A stretch of DNA of 64,000 nt from Actinomadura parmotrematis. Its GTDB lineage: Bacteria; Actinomycetota; Actinomycetes; Streptosporangiales; Streptosporangiaceae. A program made the translations under genes and the position numbers. Of this stretch, positions 1-8,427 are shown one piece after another. The DNA is taken from the NCBI RefSeq assembly GCF_019458805.1, contig NZ_JAIBOA010000007.1, forward strand, positions 1 to 64,000, written 5' to 3'. Every line of letters begins with the position of its first letter. Within the stretch, counting starts at the first letter, position 1. The notes beneath the pieces were generated by a model, which did not search any database, was not told where the DNA came from, and was given only the letters and a program-made list of their open reading frames with translations.

Positions 1-5
1 TTTTT

Positions 6-42
6 GTCGAGGGTCGCCTCAATTACTGGGGCGGCCCTCGAC
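6..42. terminator. 13-bp stem-loop at window start
   Basis: Arms at 6-18 and 30-42 pair over 13 bp (one G-T wobble) around an 11-nt loop. Five T residues precede it at 1-5, which may be the tail of another terminator outside the window. No T tract follows on either strand, so this is a terminator or an mRNA leader hairpin for the gene at 114. It is seen directly; the role is inferred. Confidence 0.45.
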
Positions 43-113
43 GCATGTCTAGGCCCGGCCGACAAGTAGGCTGCAAGGGTCCACCGAACCATCGAGAACA
101 GTGACGGAACGTG

Positions 114-2696
114 ATGAGCGCGGAAGAGGACGGCCGCAGCGACGACAACCGCGAGCGGCGAGGCAAGGACGGCAGGCGTAGTACGCCTTTCCGTCAGGGG
201 GGCAATGCTCGCGGCGGAGCGGGGAGCGGCGGCGCTCGCAAGAGCGGTGGTCCTCGTGGCGGTGCGCCTCGGAGCGGTGGCCAGCAGGGCGGTCGGGGGC
301 GTCCCGGCGGTGGCTGGCAGGACCGGCAGCAGGCCGGCGGCGGTCGTCGCGATGACCGCGGCCAGGACCGCCCGTTCAAGCGTTTCGACGACCGCCGTGG
401 TGAGTTCGGTGGCCCGCGTGCGGAGAACCGCAACGATCGTGGGCCGCGTCAGTTCGGTGATGACCGTCGTTCCGGTGGCGGTGGCTATCAGGGACGCCGG
501 GACGATCGCCGGCCTGGTGGATTCCAGGGTCGGGACGATCGTGGGCCGCGTCAGTTCGGCGATGACCGTCGTCCTGGAGGCGGCGGCTATCAGGGACGTG
601 ACGACCGGCGTTCTGGCGGATTCCAGGGTCGTGATGACCGTGGGCCTCGGCAGTTCGGTGATGACCGGCGTTCCGGTGGCGGTGGCTACCAGGGGCGTCG
701 GGACGACCGCGGGCCCCGGCAGTTCGGTAATGACCAGCGCTCCGGCGGGTATCAGGGTCGTGACGACCGTGGTCCGCGCCGGTACGAGGACGACCGCCGT
801 CCTGGCGGAGGCCAGAACCGGGATGACCGTGGGCCTCGCCAGTACGGCGATGACCGGCGTTCCGGGGGTTACCAGAACCGCGATGACCGTGGTCCGCGTC
901 AGTTCGGCGACGACCGGCGCTCTAGTGGCGGGCAGGGTCGTGATGACCGCGGTCCGCGTCAGTATGGCGACGACCGGCGGCCCGGTGGTGGCCAGAACCG
1001 CGATGACCGTGGTCCGCGTCAGTTCGGGGACGACCGGCGGCCTGGCGGCTACCAGGGGCGGGACGATCGTGGACCGCGTCAGGGCGGCGGCGAGCGCCGT
1101 TCCAGTGGGTATCAGGGTCGAGACGACCGGGGACCCCGCCAGTACGGGGACGACCGGCGGTCCGGGGGATACCAGAACCGCGATGACCGCGGTCCGCGTC
1201 AGGGCGGCGGCGAGCGCCGTTCCGGTGGGTACCAGGGTCGTGATGACCGTGGTCCGCGCCAGTTCGGCGATGATCGGCGTTCCGGTGGCGGTGGCTACCA
1301 GGGGCGCCGTGACGACCGTGGGCCTCGCCAGTACGGGGACGACCGGCGGCCCGGTGGCGGCCAGAACCGCGACGATCGCGGGTCGGACCGGCGGAGCGGC
1401 GGCTACCAGGGCCGTCGTGACGACCGTGGGCCGCGCCCGCAGGGCGATGACCGGCGCGGCGGCGGCGGTTACCAGGGGCGGCGTGACGATCGGCGTCCCG
1501 GGCAGGAGCGTGGCGGTCCGGGTGGCGGGCGTCGCTTCGAGGGCGGCCGGGACGACCGGAACCGCCGGCCGCGCGAGCGGTTCGAGGAGGACCGCGAGCG
1601 TCCCGCGCCCAAGCACGACGACCCGGTGCTGCCCGACGACGTCACCGGTGAGGAGCTGGACGCCGACGCGCGCGCCGAGCTGCGCACCCTGCCGAGGGAC
1701 CTGGCGGCGCGCGTCGCTCGCCACCTGGTGATGGCGGGCCGGCTGGCCGAGGACGACCCGGAGCTCTCCTACAAGCACGCGCGGGCCGCGCGCCGCGTCG
1801 CGTCGCGCGTCGGGATCGTGCGGGAAGCGGCGGGTCTCGCCGCCTACGCGGCGGGCGAGTGGGCCGAGGCCCTCGCCGAGCTGCGGGCCGCGCGCCGGCT
1901 CGGCAGCGGCGACGACTCCTACCTGCCGGTGATGGCGGACTGCGAGCGCGGTCTCGACCGCCCGGAGCGGGCCCTGGACCTGGCCAAGTCGCCGGAGGCC
2001 GCCAAGCTGGACCAGGAGGGCCTGGTCGAGCTGCGCATCGTGGAGTCGGGGGCGCGCCGCGACCTCGGCCAGCTCGACGCCGCCGTGGTCACCCTGCAGA
2101 TCCCCGAGCTCCGCGACCGGCGGCTGCGGCCCTGGTCGGCGCGGCTGTTCTACGCCTACGCCGACGCGCTGGCCGAGGCCGACCGCAAGATCGAGGCGTC
2201 CGACTGGTTCGCGCGCGCCGCCGCCGCCGACCGCGACGGTGAGACCGACGCGGCCGAGCGCTACGCCGAGCTGGAGGGCCTGGAGATCCTCGACACCGAG
2301 GAGGGCGAGGAGCCCGAGGAGGGCGCCCCAGGCGAGGCGGCCGAGGCGGTCGAGATCGAGAGCGACGCGCTCGTCGAGGGCGAAGACGGCGCGCTCGTCG
2401 AGGTCGCGACGGACACGGCCGTCGAGGTCGAGGCGGGCGAGCCTGCCGACGCGGATGGTGCGGGTGACGCCGAGACGGGCGACGCCGGCGAGGCCGCTCC
2501 GGTGGACCCGGTGGCCTTCGCGTTCCGCCCGGCCGAGCCGGTCGACGTCGAGGCGCCCGCCGCGGCGGCGCCCGAGGCGCCCGCGGTGTTCCTGGAGCCG
2601 GCCGGGCAGGACGCCGAGTCCAAGGACGCGGGCGACGCGGGCGACGAGGACGACGCCGGTGAGGACGGTGCGGAGGGCAAGCCTTCCGCCGAGTGA
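114..2696 (+). CDS. Arg/Gly/Asp-rich repeat protein with C-terminal TPR-like domain
   Basis: The protein is about 860 residues in three parts. Residues about 1-500 are low-complexity, built from about fifteen imperfect copies of a unit containing DRGPRQ(F/Y)GDDRR followed by SGGYQGR or PGGGQNR. This gives balanced Arg and Asp charge and RGG-like features. Residues about 520-740 are helical and TPR-like (LPRDLAARVARHLVMAG, AGEWAEALAELRAARRLG). The tail from about 740 is very acidic (Glu/Asp/Ala). The conserved part is probably the helical domain, which actinobacterial genomes usually label hypothetical or TPR. The head suggests RNA or protein condensation, but no enzymatic motif is visible. 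GTG at 111 directly precedes ATG 114; I chose ATG. The gene is monocistronic and ends at a strong convergent hairpin. Confidence 0.85.
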   Translation: MSAEEDGRSDDNRERRGKDGRRSTPFRQGGNARGGAGSGGARKSGGPRGGAPRSGGQQGGRGRPGGGWQDRQQAGGGRRDDRGQDRPFKRFDDRRGEFGGPRAENRNDRGPRQFGDDRRSGGGGYQGRRDDRRPGGFQGRDDRGPRQFGDDRRPGGGGYQGRDDRRSGGFQGRDDRGPRQFGDDRRSGGGGYQGRRDDRGPRQFGNDQRSGGYQGRDDRGPRRYEDDRRPGGGQNRDDRGPRQYGDDRRSGGYQNRDDRGPRQFGDDRRSSGGQGRDDRGPRQYGDDRRPGGGQNRDDRGPRQFGDDRRPGGYQGRDDRGPRQGGGERRSSGYQGRDDRGPRQYGDDRRSGGYQNRDDRGPRQGGGERRSGGYQGRDDRGPRQFGDDRRSGGGGYQGRRDDRGPRQYGDDRRPGGGQNRDDRGSDRRSGGYQGRRDDRGPRPQGDDRRGGGGYQGRRDDRRPGQERGGPGGGRRFEGGRDDRNRRPRERFEEDRERPAPKHDDPVLPDDVTGEELDADARAELRTLPRDLAARVARHLVMAGRLAEDDPELSYKHARAARRVASRVGIVREAAGLAAYAAGEWAEALAELRAARRLGSGDDSYLPVMADCERGLDRPERALDLAKSPEAAKLDQEGLVELRIVESGARRDLGQLDAAVVTLQIPELRDRRLRPWSARLFYAYADALAEADRKIEASDWFARAAAADRDGETDAAERYAELEGLEILDTEEGEEPEEGAPGEAAEAVEIESDALVEGEDGALVEVATDTAVEVEAGEPADADGAGDAETGDAGEAAPVDPVAFAFRPAEPVDVEAPAAAAPEAPAVFLEPAGQDAESKDAGDAGDEDDAGEDGAEGKPSAE
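420..1500 (+). repeat. Degenerate in-frame minisatellite inside the repeat protein gene
   Basis: Tandem, imperfect units of roughly 55-70 bp encode GRDDRGPRQ(F/Y)GDDRRSGGYQ-type peptides. Copies differ at synonymous sites and in the PGG/SGG and YQGR/GQNR blocks, so the array has evolved by slippage or recombination while keeping frame. It is coding sequence, not an intergenic repeat. Confidence 0.85.
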
Positions 2697-2708
2697 GCGA
2701 GCACGCCT

Positions 2709-2746
2709 GACGGGGCCGCCGGATCTGAGGATCCGGCGGCCCCGTC
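2709..2746. terminator. Strong bidirectional terminator hairpin
   Basis: A perfect 17-bp stem (2709-2725 with 2730-2746) closes a TGAG loop. It sits between the plus-strand repeat-protein stop (2696) and the minus-strand Stealth/GT stop (2754), so it can serve both convergent units. Confidence 0.85.
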
Positions 2747-2753
2747 GGCGTTG

Positions 2754-5585
2754 TCAGGGGTGGGCCGCCCGGTTGCGGGCGCTGCCCTTCTCGTGGCGGC
2801 CGGGCACCGGGAAGTAACCCTCCAAGAACGCGAACACCACCTGGCCCTGCTCGTCGGCCGGCAGGTCGCCGTGGTGGGTGTCGTTGAGGCAGAACACCTC
2901 GTACTGGCGCTGGGTGAGGATCTGGGTGAGGCGCGGGTGCTGGCTCGCGTCGCCGACGTTGACGTAGGCGCACCTGATCGTTCCGGCTTCCGCGCGGCCG
3001 GTGAAGTAGCCGTGGTAGTGGTGCAGCGACGAGGGGATCGCGATGTCGGTCAGCGCCCGGACCTGGCTCGCGGCGGTCCGGGCGACCTCGGCGGGGTAGC
3101 GGCCCGCGATGTCGGCGAGGACGTCGCGGCGCAGCGCGGCGGGGGCGTGCAGGAACGCGTGGGTGAGGGTGCGGCCGAACGCCTCCTCGATCAGGGCGCG
3201 GTTGTTCTTGCCGGCGCTGAAGTTGAAGTCGTCGCCGTCGCCGACGTCGGTGAGCGGCACCGCCGTCGGCGACTGGAAGTACAGGCTGGTGCCGTTGGAG
3301 CGGAAGAAGTGCTGCGGGGTGACGGGGGCGCCGAGGAACACGTCGTCGTTGAAGTACAGGAAGTGCTCGGACAGGCCGTCGATGTGGTGCAGCTGCGACT
3401 CGATGGCGTGGGAGTTGAAGGTGGGCAGCCGTCCCCGGTCGCCGAAGATGTCGCGGTGGTCGACGATGCGGATCCGCGGGTCGGCGGTGTCCAGCCAGGG
3501 GGGCGTCTGCCGGTCGGTGACGATGTGGATCGTGCGCAGCCAGGGCGCGAACATCTCCAGGCTGCGCAGCGAGTAGCGCAGCTCGTCGCGGGACCGGAAG
3601 CGCGCGTCGGATCCGGCCGCCTCGACCGGCGGGCGGCCGAGGTCGCGGAACGCCGCGTCGCGGCGGGCCCGCCAGGCCGGGTCGTCGCCGTCGACCCAGG
3701 TGTAGACGGCGTCGATGGGGAAGGCGATATCGGTGACCAGGGTGCGGTCCAGGGCGGCGACGGACGGGTGCTCGCGGTCGCCGACCCGGACGCGGCCGGG
3801 CGCCATGACGGCCTTCGGGACGGTGTCGCCGAGCAGGGTGCGGCGGAGCGGCACGAGGTTCTCGCCGTCCTCGTCGTCGGTCCAGAACTCCACGTCGCAG
3901 CCGTAGCCGGGCCCGTAGGACAGGGTGCGCGAGGAGGTGACGACGGGCCGGAACACGCGCAGCCCGGCGATGTCGTGGGCGTCCTCGATCTCGGCGAGCA
4001 GCGTGCCGGGCAGGGCGTGCCCGCCGGGGCGGAGCGGTTCGGCGTAGACGGCGCGGCCGTCGGCGGCGGCGGTGAGCGCGGCGATCGCCGCGGCCCGGTG
4101 GGCGGGCAGGACGACGGCGCGGTGCCGGACGGCGCGGTCGCGCAGCAGCGTGTAGGGGACGCCGGCGCCGTCCAGGGCGTCCGCGACGAACTCCAGGTTG
4201 GCGCGGGTGACGTCGGCGGGCATCAGGTCGTCGGCCTGCCGGCAGAGCCGTCCGCCGAAGCGCACCAGGTCGCCGCCGCGCAGGCGGTTCTCGCGGTCGG
4301 CGGGGGCGCCGCGCGGGCGGGCGGCGGGCGGCGGGACGGCGGGCGCGAAGCCGCTGCCGCCGGTGCGGAGCGTCCAGGTGGCGACGCGGTCGGCGAGCGC
4401 GTCCAGGCGGGCGGGGTCGTCGCGGCCGTCGCGCAGGTCCTCGTAGAGGCGGTCCCAGTCGGCCATGACGGTGTCGATGTCGTAGCGGGCGGACGCGCGG
4501 AGGGCGGCGGCGCCGAACGCGCGGCGCAGCTCCTCGTCGCCGATGAGCTTGAGGAGGGCGGCGGCGAGGCCGTCGACGTCGTCCTGGGCGACCAGGAAGC
4601 CGTCCTCGCCGTGGGTGATGATCTCGGCGGGGCCGGTCTGGCAGTCGTAGGCGACGGCGGGGACGCCGGCGGCGAACGCCTCGGTCAGCACCAGCGGGAA
4701 CGCCTCGCCGTCGCGGGAGGTCAGCAGCGCGACGCTCGACTTGGCCCACTCCTCGGCCATGTGCGGGGTCGGGCCGAGCAGGAGCACCTGGTCGTGCAGG
4801 CCGAGGGCGGCGACGAGGCGGCGGAGGCGCGGGAGCTGCGGGCCGTCCCCGAAGATCCGCAGCTCCCAGTCCGGATGCACCTCGGCGACCTGGGCGAACG
4901 CGCGGATCGCGTGGTCGACCTGCTTGTCGGGGACGAGGCGGCGCGCCATCGTCACCGACCGGGCAGCGAGGGACGAGCGGGGCCGGAACCCGGCCGGGAC
5001 CGCGTTGACGATCACTTCGAGGCGGGGGGCGCAGCCGGTGAGGGACTCGGCGAACCACTCGCGGGTCCGCTCGGTCAGCACCACCAGGGCGTCGAGGCGC
5101 GGCGCGAACCGGAACAGCGGCTCGCCGGTGCCGCCGCGGATCTGCGACGGCCGGTGCTCCTGGTGCACGGTCAGCACGCGGGGCGGCGGCAGCGTCGTGG
5201 TGACGGCCATCAGCGCGGGCGAGGTCGACACCAGCACGTCGGCGTCCAGGTCGCGCAGGGCCCGTTCGAGCTCCAGGTCGCTGAGGCGGGAGAACGCCTT
5301 CTCCCAGCGGGCGTCGATGAGCCGGCTCGGGCTCGCGGCGAGCGCTCGGCAGGTGTCGTCGTCCAGGGCACTCGCCCGGACGGGGCGCGGCACCGGGCCG
5401 GTCTCGTCGACCAGGTAGCGGACGGCGACGCCGGCGTCCACCGCGAAGAACCGCTCGGCGGTGGTGCGGAACACGCTGAGGATCTCCACCTCGTGCCGGG
5501 CGGCCAGGTAGGCGGCCTGGGTGAACACCGCGCGTTCGGTGCCGCCCATCGCGTCGGCCCAGGTCAGCAGGAAAGTGATCTTCAA
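2754..5585 (-). CDS. GT4 glycosyltransferase fused to Stealth sugar-phosphotransferase
   Basis: This 943-residue two-enzyme fusion has a GT-B fold at about 1-400: a glycine-rich start (WADAMGGTERAVF), and EAFPLVLTEAFAAGVP near residue 300, the GT4 donor-site signature. Stealth conserved regions follow: CR1 near 623 (IDAVYTWVDGDDPAW), CR2 at about 670-745 (DELRYSLRSL, FLYFNDDVFLG), then CR3 and CR4 (SSLHHYHGYFTGR, about 855). Stealth proteins such as SacB/XcbA transfer sugar-1-phosphate to build phosphodiester-linked polysaccharides. The fusion may add a sugar and then a sugar phosphate to a cell-surface polymer, acting at the cytoplasmic face of the membrane. The start is TTG at 5585, with GAAGGA 6 nt upstream; it overlaps the preceding stop as TTGA, so the genes are probably coupled. 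It is the last gene of a three-gene minus-strand cassette. Confidence 0.85.
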   Translation of the reverse strand: MKITFLLTWADAMGGTERAVFTQAAYLAARHEVEILSVFRTTAERFFAVDAGVAVRYLVDETGPVPRPVRASALDDDTCRALAASPSRLIDARWEKAFSRLSDLELERALRDLDADVLVSTSPALMAVTTTLPPPRVLTVHQEHRPSQIRGGTGEPLFRFAPRLDALVVLTERTREWFAESLTGCAPRLEVIVNAVPAGFRPRSSLAARSVTMARRLVPDKQVDHAIRAFAQVAEVHPDWELRIFGDGPQLPRLRRLVAALGLHDQVLLLGPTPHMAEEWAKSSVALLTSRDGEAFPLVLTEAFAAGVPAVAYDCQTGPAEIITHGEDGFLVAQDDVDGLAAALLKLIGDEELRRAFGAAALRASARYDIDTVMADWDRLYEDLRDGRDDPARLDALADRVATWTLRTGGSGFAPAVPPPAARPRGAPADRENRLRGGDLVRFGGRLCRQADDLMPADVTRANLEFVADALDGAGVPYTLLRDRAVRHRAVVLPAHRAAAIAALTAAADGRAVYAEPLRPGGHALPGTLLAEIEDAHDIAGLRVFRPVVTSSRTLSYGPGYGCDVEFWTDDEDGENLVPLRRTLLGDTVPKAVMAPGRVRVGDREHPSVAALDRTLVTDIAFPIDAVYTWVDGDDPAWRARRDAAFRDLGRPPVEAAGSDARFRSRDELRYSLRSLEMFAPWLRTIHIVTDRQTPPWLDTADPRIRIVDHRDIFGDRGRLPTFNSHAIESQLHHIDGLSEHFLYFNDDVFLGAPVTPQHFFRSNGTSLYFQSPTAVPLTDVGDGDDFNFSAGKNNRALIEEAFGRTLTHAFLHAPAALRRDVLADIAGRYPAEVARTAASQVRALTDIAIPSSLHHYHGYFTGRAEAGTIRCAYVNVGDASQHPRLTQILTQRQYEVFCLNDTHHGDLPADEQGQVVFAFLEGYFPVPGRHEKGSARNRAAHP

Positions 5586-6607
5586 GTGGGGTCCTTCGGG
5601 GACGGGGGGCGGGGCGTGCAGGCCAGGGCCAGGTCGCCGCCGCCGGTGTAGTACGGGCGGACCCGCAGCAGCAGGCCGGGCGCCGCCGCCAGGGTGCGCT
5701 GCGCGACCCGCAGGGTCCGGCGCGGGTCGCGCACGTCGTGCAGGCGCCGCCCGACGCGGAGCCGGCCGTGGCCGGGCACGTCGGCGACGGCGGTCCAGAC
5801 GCGCTCGCCGGGGCCGCTGTCGCGGGCCATCGCCGCCAGCGGGACGCGGGCGCGGAACACCACCCCGCCCGGCCCCTGCACGGGCGCGGTGGTGACGGTG
5901 TGGACGGCGCCCGAGCCGCGCGCCTGGAACGCCATCCGCACGGTCCCGGCGGCGGCGCCGACCAGCCGGACGTCGATCTCGGCGCGGGCCAGGGACAGGT
6001 GCAGGCGGGCGACCTCGGCGGCCGGTTCGGGCGCGGTGACGTGCAGGGAGCTGAGGCCGGACGGGGACGCCTCGGGGACGTAGCGGGCGCCGCTGACCGG
6101 GCAGGGCGGCACGTCGACGGTCGGGCCGGCGCGCCCGGCGGGCATCGCGCCGCCGAGCAGCGCGACGCGCCGCACACCGGCCGGGCCCGACAGGGCGAGC
6201 GACACCCGCCAGCGTCCCCGGCCGAGCGGGACGCCGCCGGCCGCGCCGCCGAGGCGGACCGTCGCGCTCACCTGGTCGCCCGGCCCGACGACGGCCGGGG
6301 CGCGCAGCTCGTGGCCGCGCCGGGTGAACAGCACCTCGGCGCGGTCGGCGCCGCCGGCCGGGAGCTCGGCCTGCACGTTCAGGGTGCAGCCGTCCAGGAC
6401 GGCGAAGTAGCCGGCGGGCACCGCGGGGCCGGCCGCGACGGCGCGGGCGGCGCCGGTGCGGGCGAGGGCGGCGCGGACGGCGGCGTCGGTCTCGCGGCGC
6501 ACCCGGCGGCGGGCGTCGGCGGCGCGCGCCTCGGCCTCCTCGCGGACGCGGTGGGCGAACCAGCCCGGGTCGGCGCGGGCCATCCGCCAGTACCGGGAGG
6601 CGTTCAT
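5582..6607 (-). CDS. Unknown protein in Stealth glycopolymer cassette
   Basis: I do not recognise this family. The protein is 341 residues, with an Arg/Ala-rich amphipathic N-terminus (residues 1-60, FAHRVREEAEARAADARRR), then what looks like three beta-rich segments with charged/Gly turns. There is no signal peptide or membrane helix. Its place between two Stealth genes suggests a role in the same surface polymer, perhaps a scaffold or carbohydrate-binding partner (inference). ATG 6607 is preferred to an upstream in-frame codon at 6643 because AGGAGGGGG lies about 10 nt upstream. Its TGA overlaps the TTG start of the next gene. Confidence 0.7.
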   Translation of the reverse strand: MNASRYWRMARADPGWFAHRVREEAEARAADARRRVRRETDAAVRAALARTGAARAVAAGPAVPAGYFAVLDGCTLNVQAELPAGGADRAEVLFTRRGHELRAPAVVGPGDQVSATVRLGGAAGGVPLGRGRWRVSLALSGPAGVRRVALLGGAMPAGRAGPTVDVPPCPVSGARYVPEASPSGLSSLHVTAPEPAAEVARLHLSLARAEIDVRLVGAAAGTVRMAFQARGSGAVHTVTTAPVQGPGGVVFRARVPLAAMARDSGPGERVWTAVADVPGHGRLRVGRRLHDVRDPRRTLRVAQRTLAAAPGLLLRVRPYYTGGGDLALACTPRPPSPKDPT

Positions 6608-6650
6608 CGGCGCGGTCCCCCTCCTGCTCGTCGGGTTCGGCACGGCCCGG

Positions 6651-8333
6651 TCAGCCGATCTCGAAGGGGCTCGGCACCGGGAAGTAGGCGTTCATGAACC
6701 GTTCGGTGAGCGCGCGCTGCTCGCTCTGGCCGAGCTGATCGGACTCGGTGTCGTTGACGCAGAAGCAGTCGTAGCCGCGGTCGCGGAGCGTCACCGCGAG
6801 GCGGTCGGCGGCCTCGGCTCCGGCGAGGTCGATGTAGCGGTAGCTGAGGTCGCCCTCGACGGCGCGGCCGCTGAGGAAGCTGTAGTAGGGGTAGAGCGAG
6901 GAGGGGATCGCCAGGTCGGCGGGGTGCCGGAAGCGGTGCCGGGCCGTGGCGGCGGCCTCCTCGGGGTAGCGGGCGGCGATCTCGGCGAGGATGCTGCGGC
7001 GCAGCGCGTGCGGGGTGTGCTTGATCCGCCGGGTCGGGACGGTGCCGAAGGTCTCCTTGACGAGCCGCCGGGTGTTCTTGCCGGCGGCGACGGCCGGCTG
7101 GTCGTCGGCGGTCGGGTCGGGCAGGTCCAGCAGCGCGCTGGACAGGAAGAAGCGGGTCGTGCCGTTCGGGGCGAAGAACGTCGTGGGGTCGACCAGGCGG
7201 CCGAGGAACACGTCGTCGTTGAAGTACAGGAAGTGCTCGGACAGGCCGTCGATGTGGTGGAGCTGCGACTCGATGGCGTGGGAGTTGAAGGTGGGCAGCG
7301 CGCCGCGGTCCTGGAACAGCTCCTTGTGGTCCACGACGGTGATCTGCGGGTGCGTCACGTCCAGCCAGGGCGGCACCTGCGCGTCGGTGACCAGGTGGAC
7401 GTGGCGGATCCACGGCGCGTAGGCGGTGAGGCTGCGCAGCGAGTAGCGCAGCTCGTCGCGGCTGATGTAGCGGGCGTCGTTGGCCGAGTGGGCGTGCAGG
7501 CCGCCGGCGTCCGCGCGGGCGGCGTCGCGGCGCGCCCGCCAGGCCGGGTCGCCGCCGTCGACCCAGGTGTAGACGGCGTCGATGGGGAAGGCGATGTCGT
7601 CGATCAGCGGGATGAGGAACTCCGGCCGCGTCGGGTAGCGGGGCTCCTCGGTGCCGCGGCCGACCAGCGGGGTGAGGCGGTCGCCGCCGACCAGGACCGT
7701 CTCGCCCTCGGCGGGCAGCGACGGGCTGACCAGGTTGGGGCGCGGCGCGACCAGGCGGCCGTCGGCGGGCTCCCAGAACTCCACGACGCAGCAGTGCTCG
7801 GGGCCGAGGACGGCGGTGCCGTCGGGGGTGCAGAAGTTGCGGCTGATGCGGAACCCGGTGCGCGCGGCGACCTTCGCCCAGGCGGCGTCGCCCATCCCGG
7901 CCCGGCTGCGGTCGGGGTCCTTCAGCGGGCCGACGTAGGCGCCGGCCGCGGCGATCGCGGCGGCCAGCGCGGCGATCACGCGCTGCCGGTCGTCCGCCGA
8001 CACCGCGACCGCGGACTCGGTGGGGGCGACGGGCCGCACGCAGAAGAACGGGACGCCCGCGCCGGACAGCGCCGCGCACACCAGGCCCAGCGTGTCGCGC
8101 CAGACCTGCTGCGGCGACAGGTCGTCGCGCGGCTCGGCGACCCGTGCCCGGCCGTCCACCGTGACCAGCACGCGCTCCCTGATGAGCGCGCGGTGGCGGT
8201 GCTGGAAGAGCCGGTTCTCCACGCGCAGCCGCAGCTCGGGGCTCACCATCGCCGACAGGCGGCTGCGGACCGGGGCCGGCAGCCTGCCGCGGAGGCCCGG
8301 GGCGGGCGGCTGGGGGAGGTTCCGGTCAGCCAT
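6651..8333 (-). CDS. Stealth-family sugar-phosphate transferase
   Basis: This 560-residue stand-alone Stealth protein has CR1 near 253 (IDAVYTWVDGGDPAW), CR2 at about 293-375 (DELRYSLRSLTAYAPWI, LPTFNSHAIESQLHH, FLYFNDDVFLG), CR3 with AGKNTRRLVKETFG, and CR4 near 482 (SSLYPYYSFLSGR). The N-terminal 250 residues align with the linker of the fused neighbour (a VLGPEHCCVVEFWEP-like block), so the two are paralogues. The expected function is formation of phosphodiester-linked sugars in a wall or capsular polymer. ATG 8333 has no clear SD. The stop of a short upstream ORF overlaps it, which suggests coupled translation. An in-frame extension to GTG 8492 is proline-rich, lacks an SD, and is rejected. 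It is first gene of the cassette. Confidence 0.83.
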   Translation of the reverse strand: MADRNLPQPPAPGLRGRLPAPVRSRLSAMVSPELRLRVENRLFQHRHRALIRERVLVTVDGRARVAEPRDDLSPQQVWRDTLGLVCAALSGAGVPFFCVRPVAPTESAVAVSADDRQRVIAALAAAIAAAGAYVGPLKDPDRSRAGMGDAAWAKVAARTGFRISRNFCTPDGTAVLGPEHCCVVEFWEPADGRLVAPRPNLVSPSLPAEGETVLVGGDRLTPLVGRGTEEPRYPTRPEFLIPLIDDIAFPIDAVYTWVDGGDPAWRARRDAARADAGGLHAHSANDARYISRDELRYSLRSLTAYAPWIRHVHLVTDAQVPPWLDVTHPQITVVDHKELFQDRGALPTFNSHAIESQLHHIDGLSEHFLYFNDDVFLGRLVDPTTFFAPNGTTRFFLSSALLDLPDPTADDQPAVAAGKNTRRLVKETFGTVPTRRIKHTPHALRRSILAEIAARYPEEAAATARHRFRHPADLAIPSSLYPYYSFLSGRAVEGDLSYRYIDLAGAEAADRLAVTLRDRGYDCFCVNDTESDQLGQSEQRALTERFMNAYFPVPSPFEIG

Positions 8334-8427
8334 GGGCCGCGTCCGTGTGCGGCGGGCGGGGGGCGGCGGGCGCGCCGGGGCGGCGGGACGGCAGGGGCCG
8401 CCGGGGCGGGTGGTACCGAAGGTGCAC
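8326..8427 (-). CDS. 33-residue leader ORF overlapping Stealth start
   Basis: GTG 8427 has an excellent SD (AAGGAGAG at 8434-8441, 6-nt spacing) and opens a 33-codon frame rich in Pro and Arg (begins MHLRYHPPRRPLPS). Its TGA (8326-8328) overlaps the ATG of the Stealth gene in another frame (ATGGCTGA). The downstream gene lacks its own SD, so ribosomes finishing this ORF probably re-initiate there. Polyproline content could cause stalling. Whether the peptide itself acts is unknown. Confidence 0.5.
   Translation of the reverse strand: MHLRYHPPRRPLPSRRPGAPAAPRPPHTDAAHG

Noticed and set aside
420..1500. Regular spacing looked like a CRISPR or intergenic direct-repeat array
   Set aside because: Units vary in length, stay in frame and encode a consistent peptide repeat; there are no unique spacers.
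2751..5651. Long open frame on the plus strand opposite the GT4-Stealth gene
   Set aside because: It is the antisense shadow of a gene with clear GT4 and Stealth motifs; its product is low-complexity Val/Gly/Arg without homology features.
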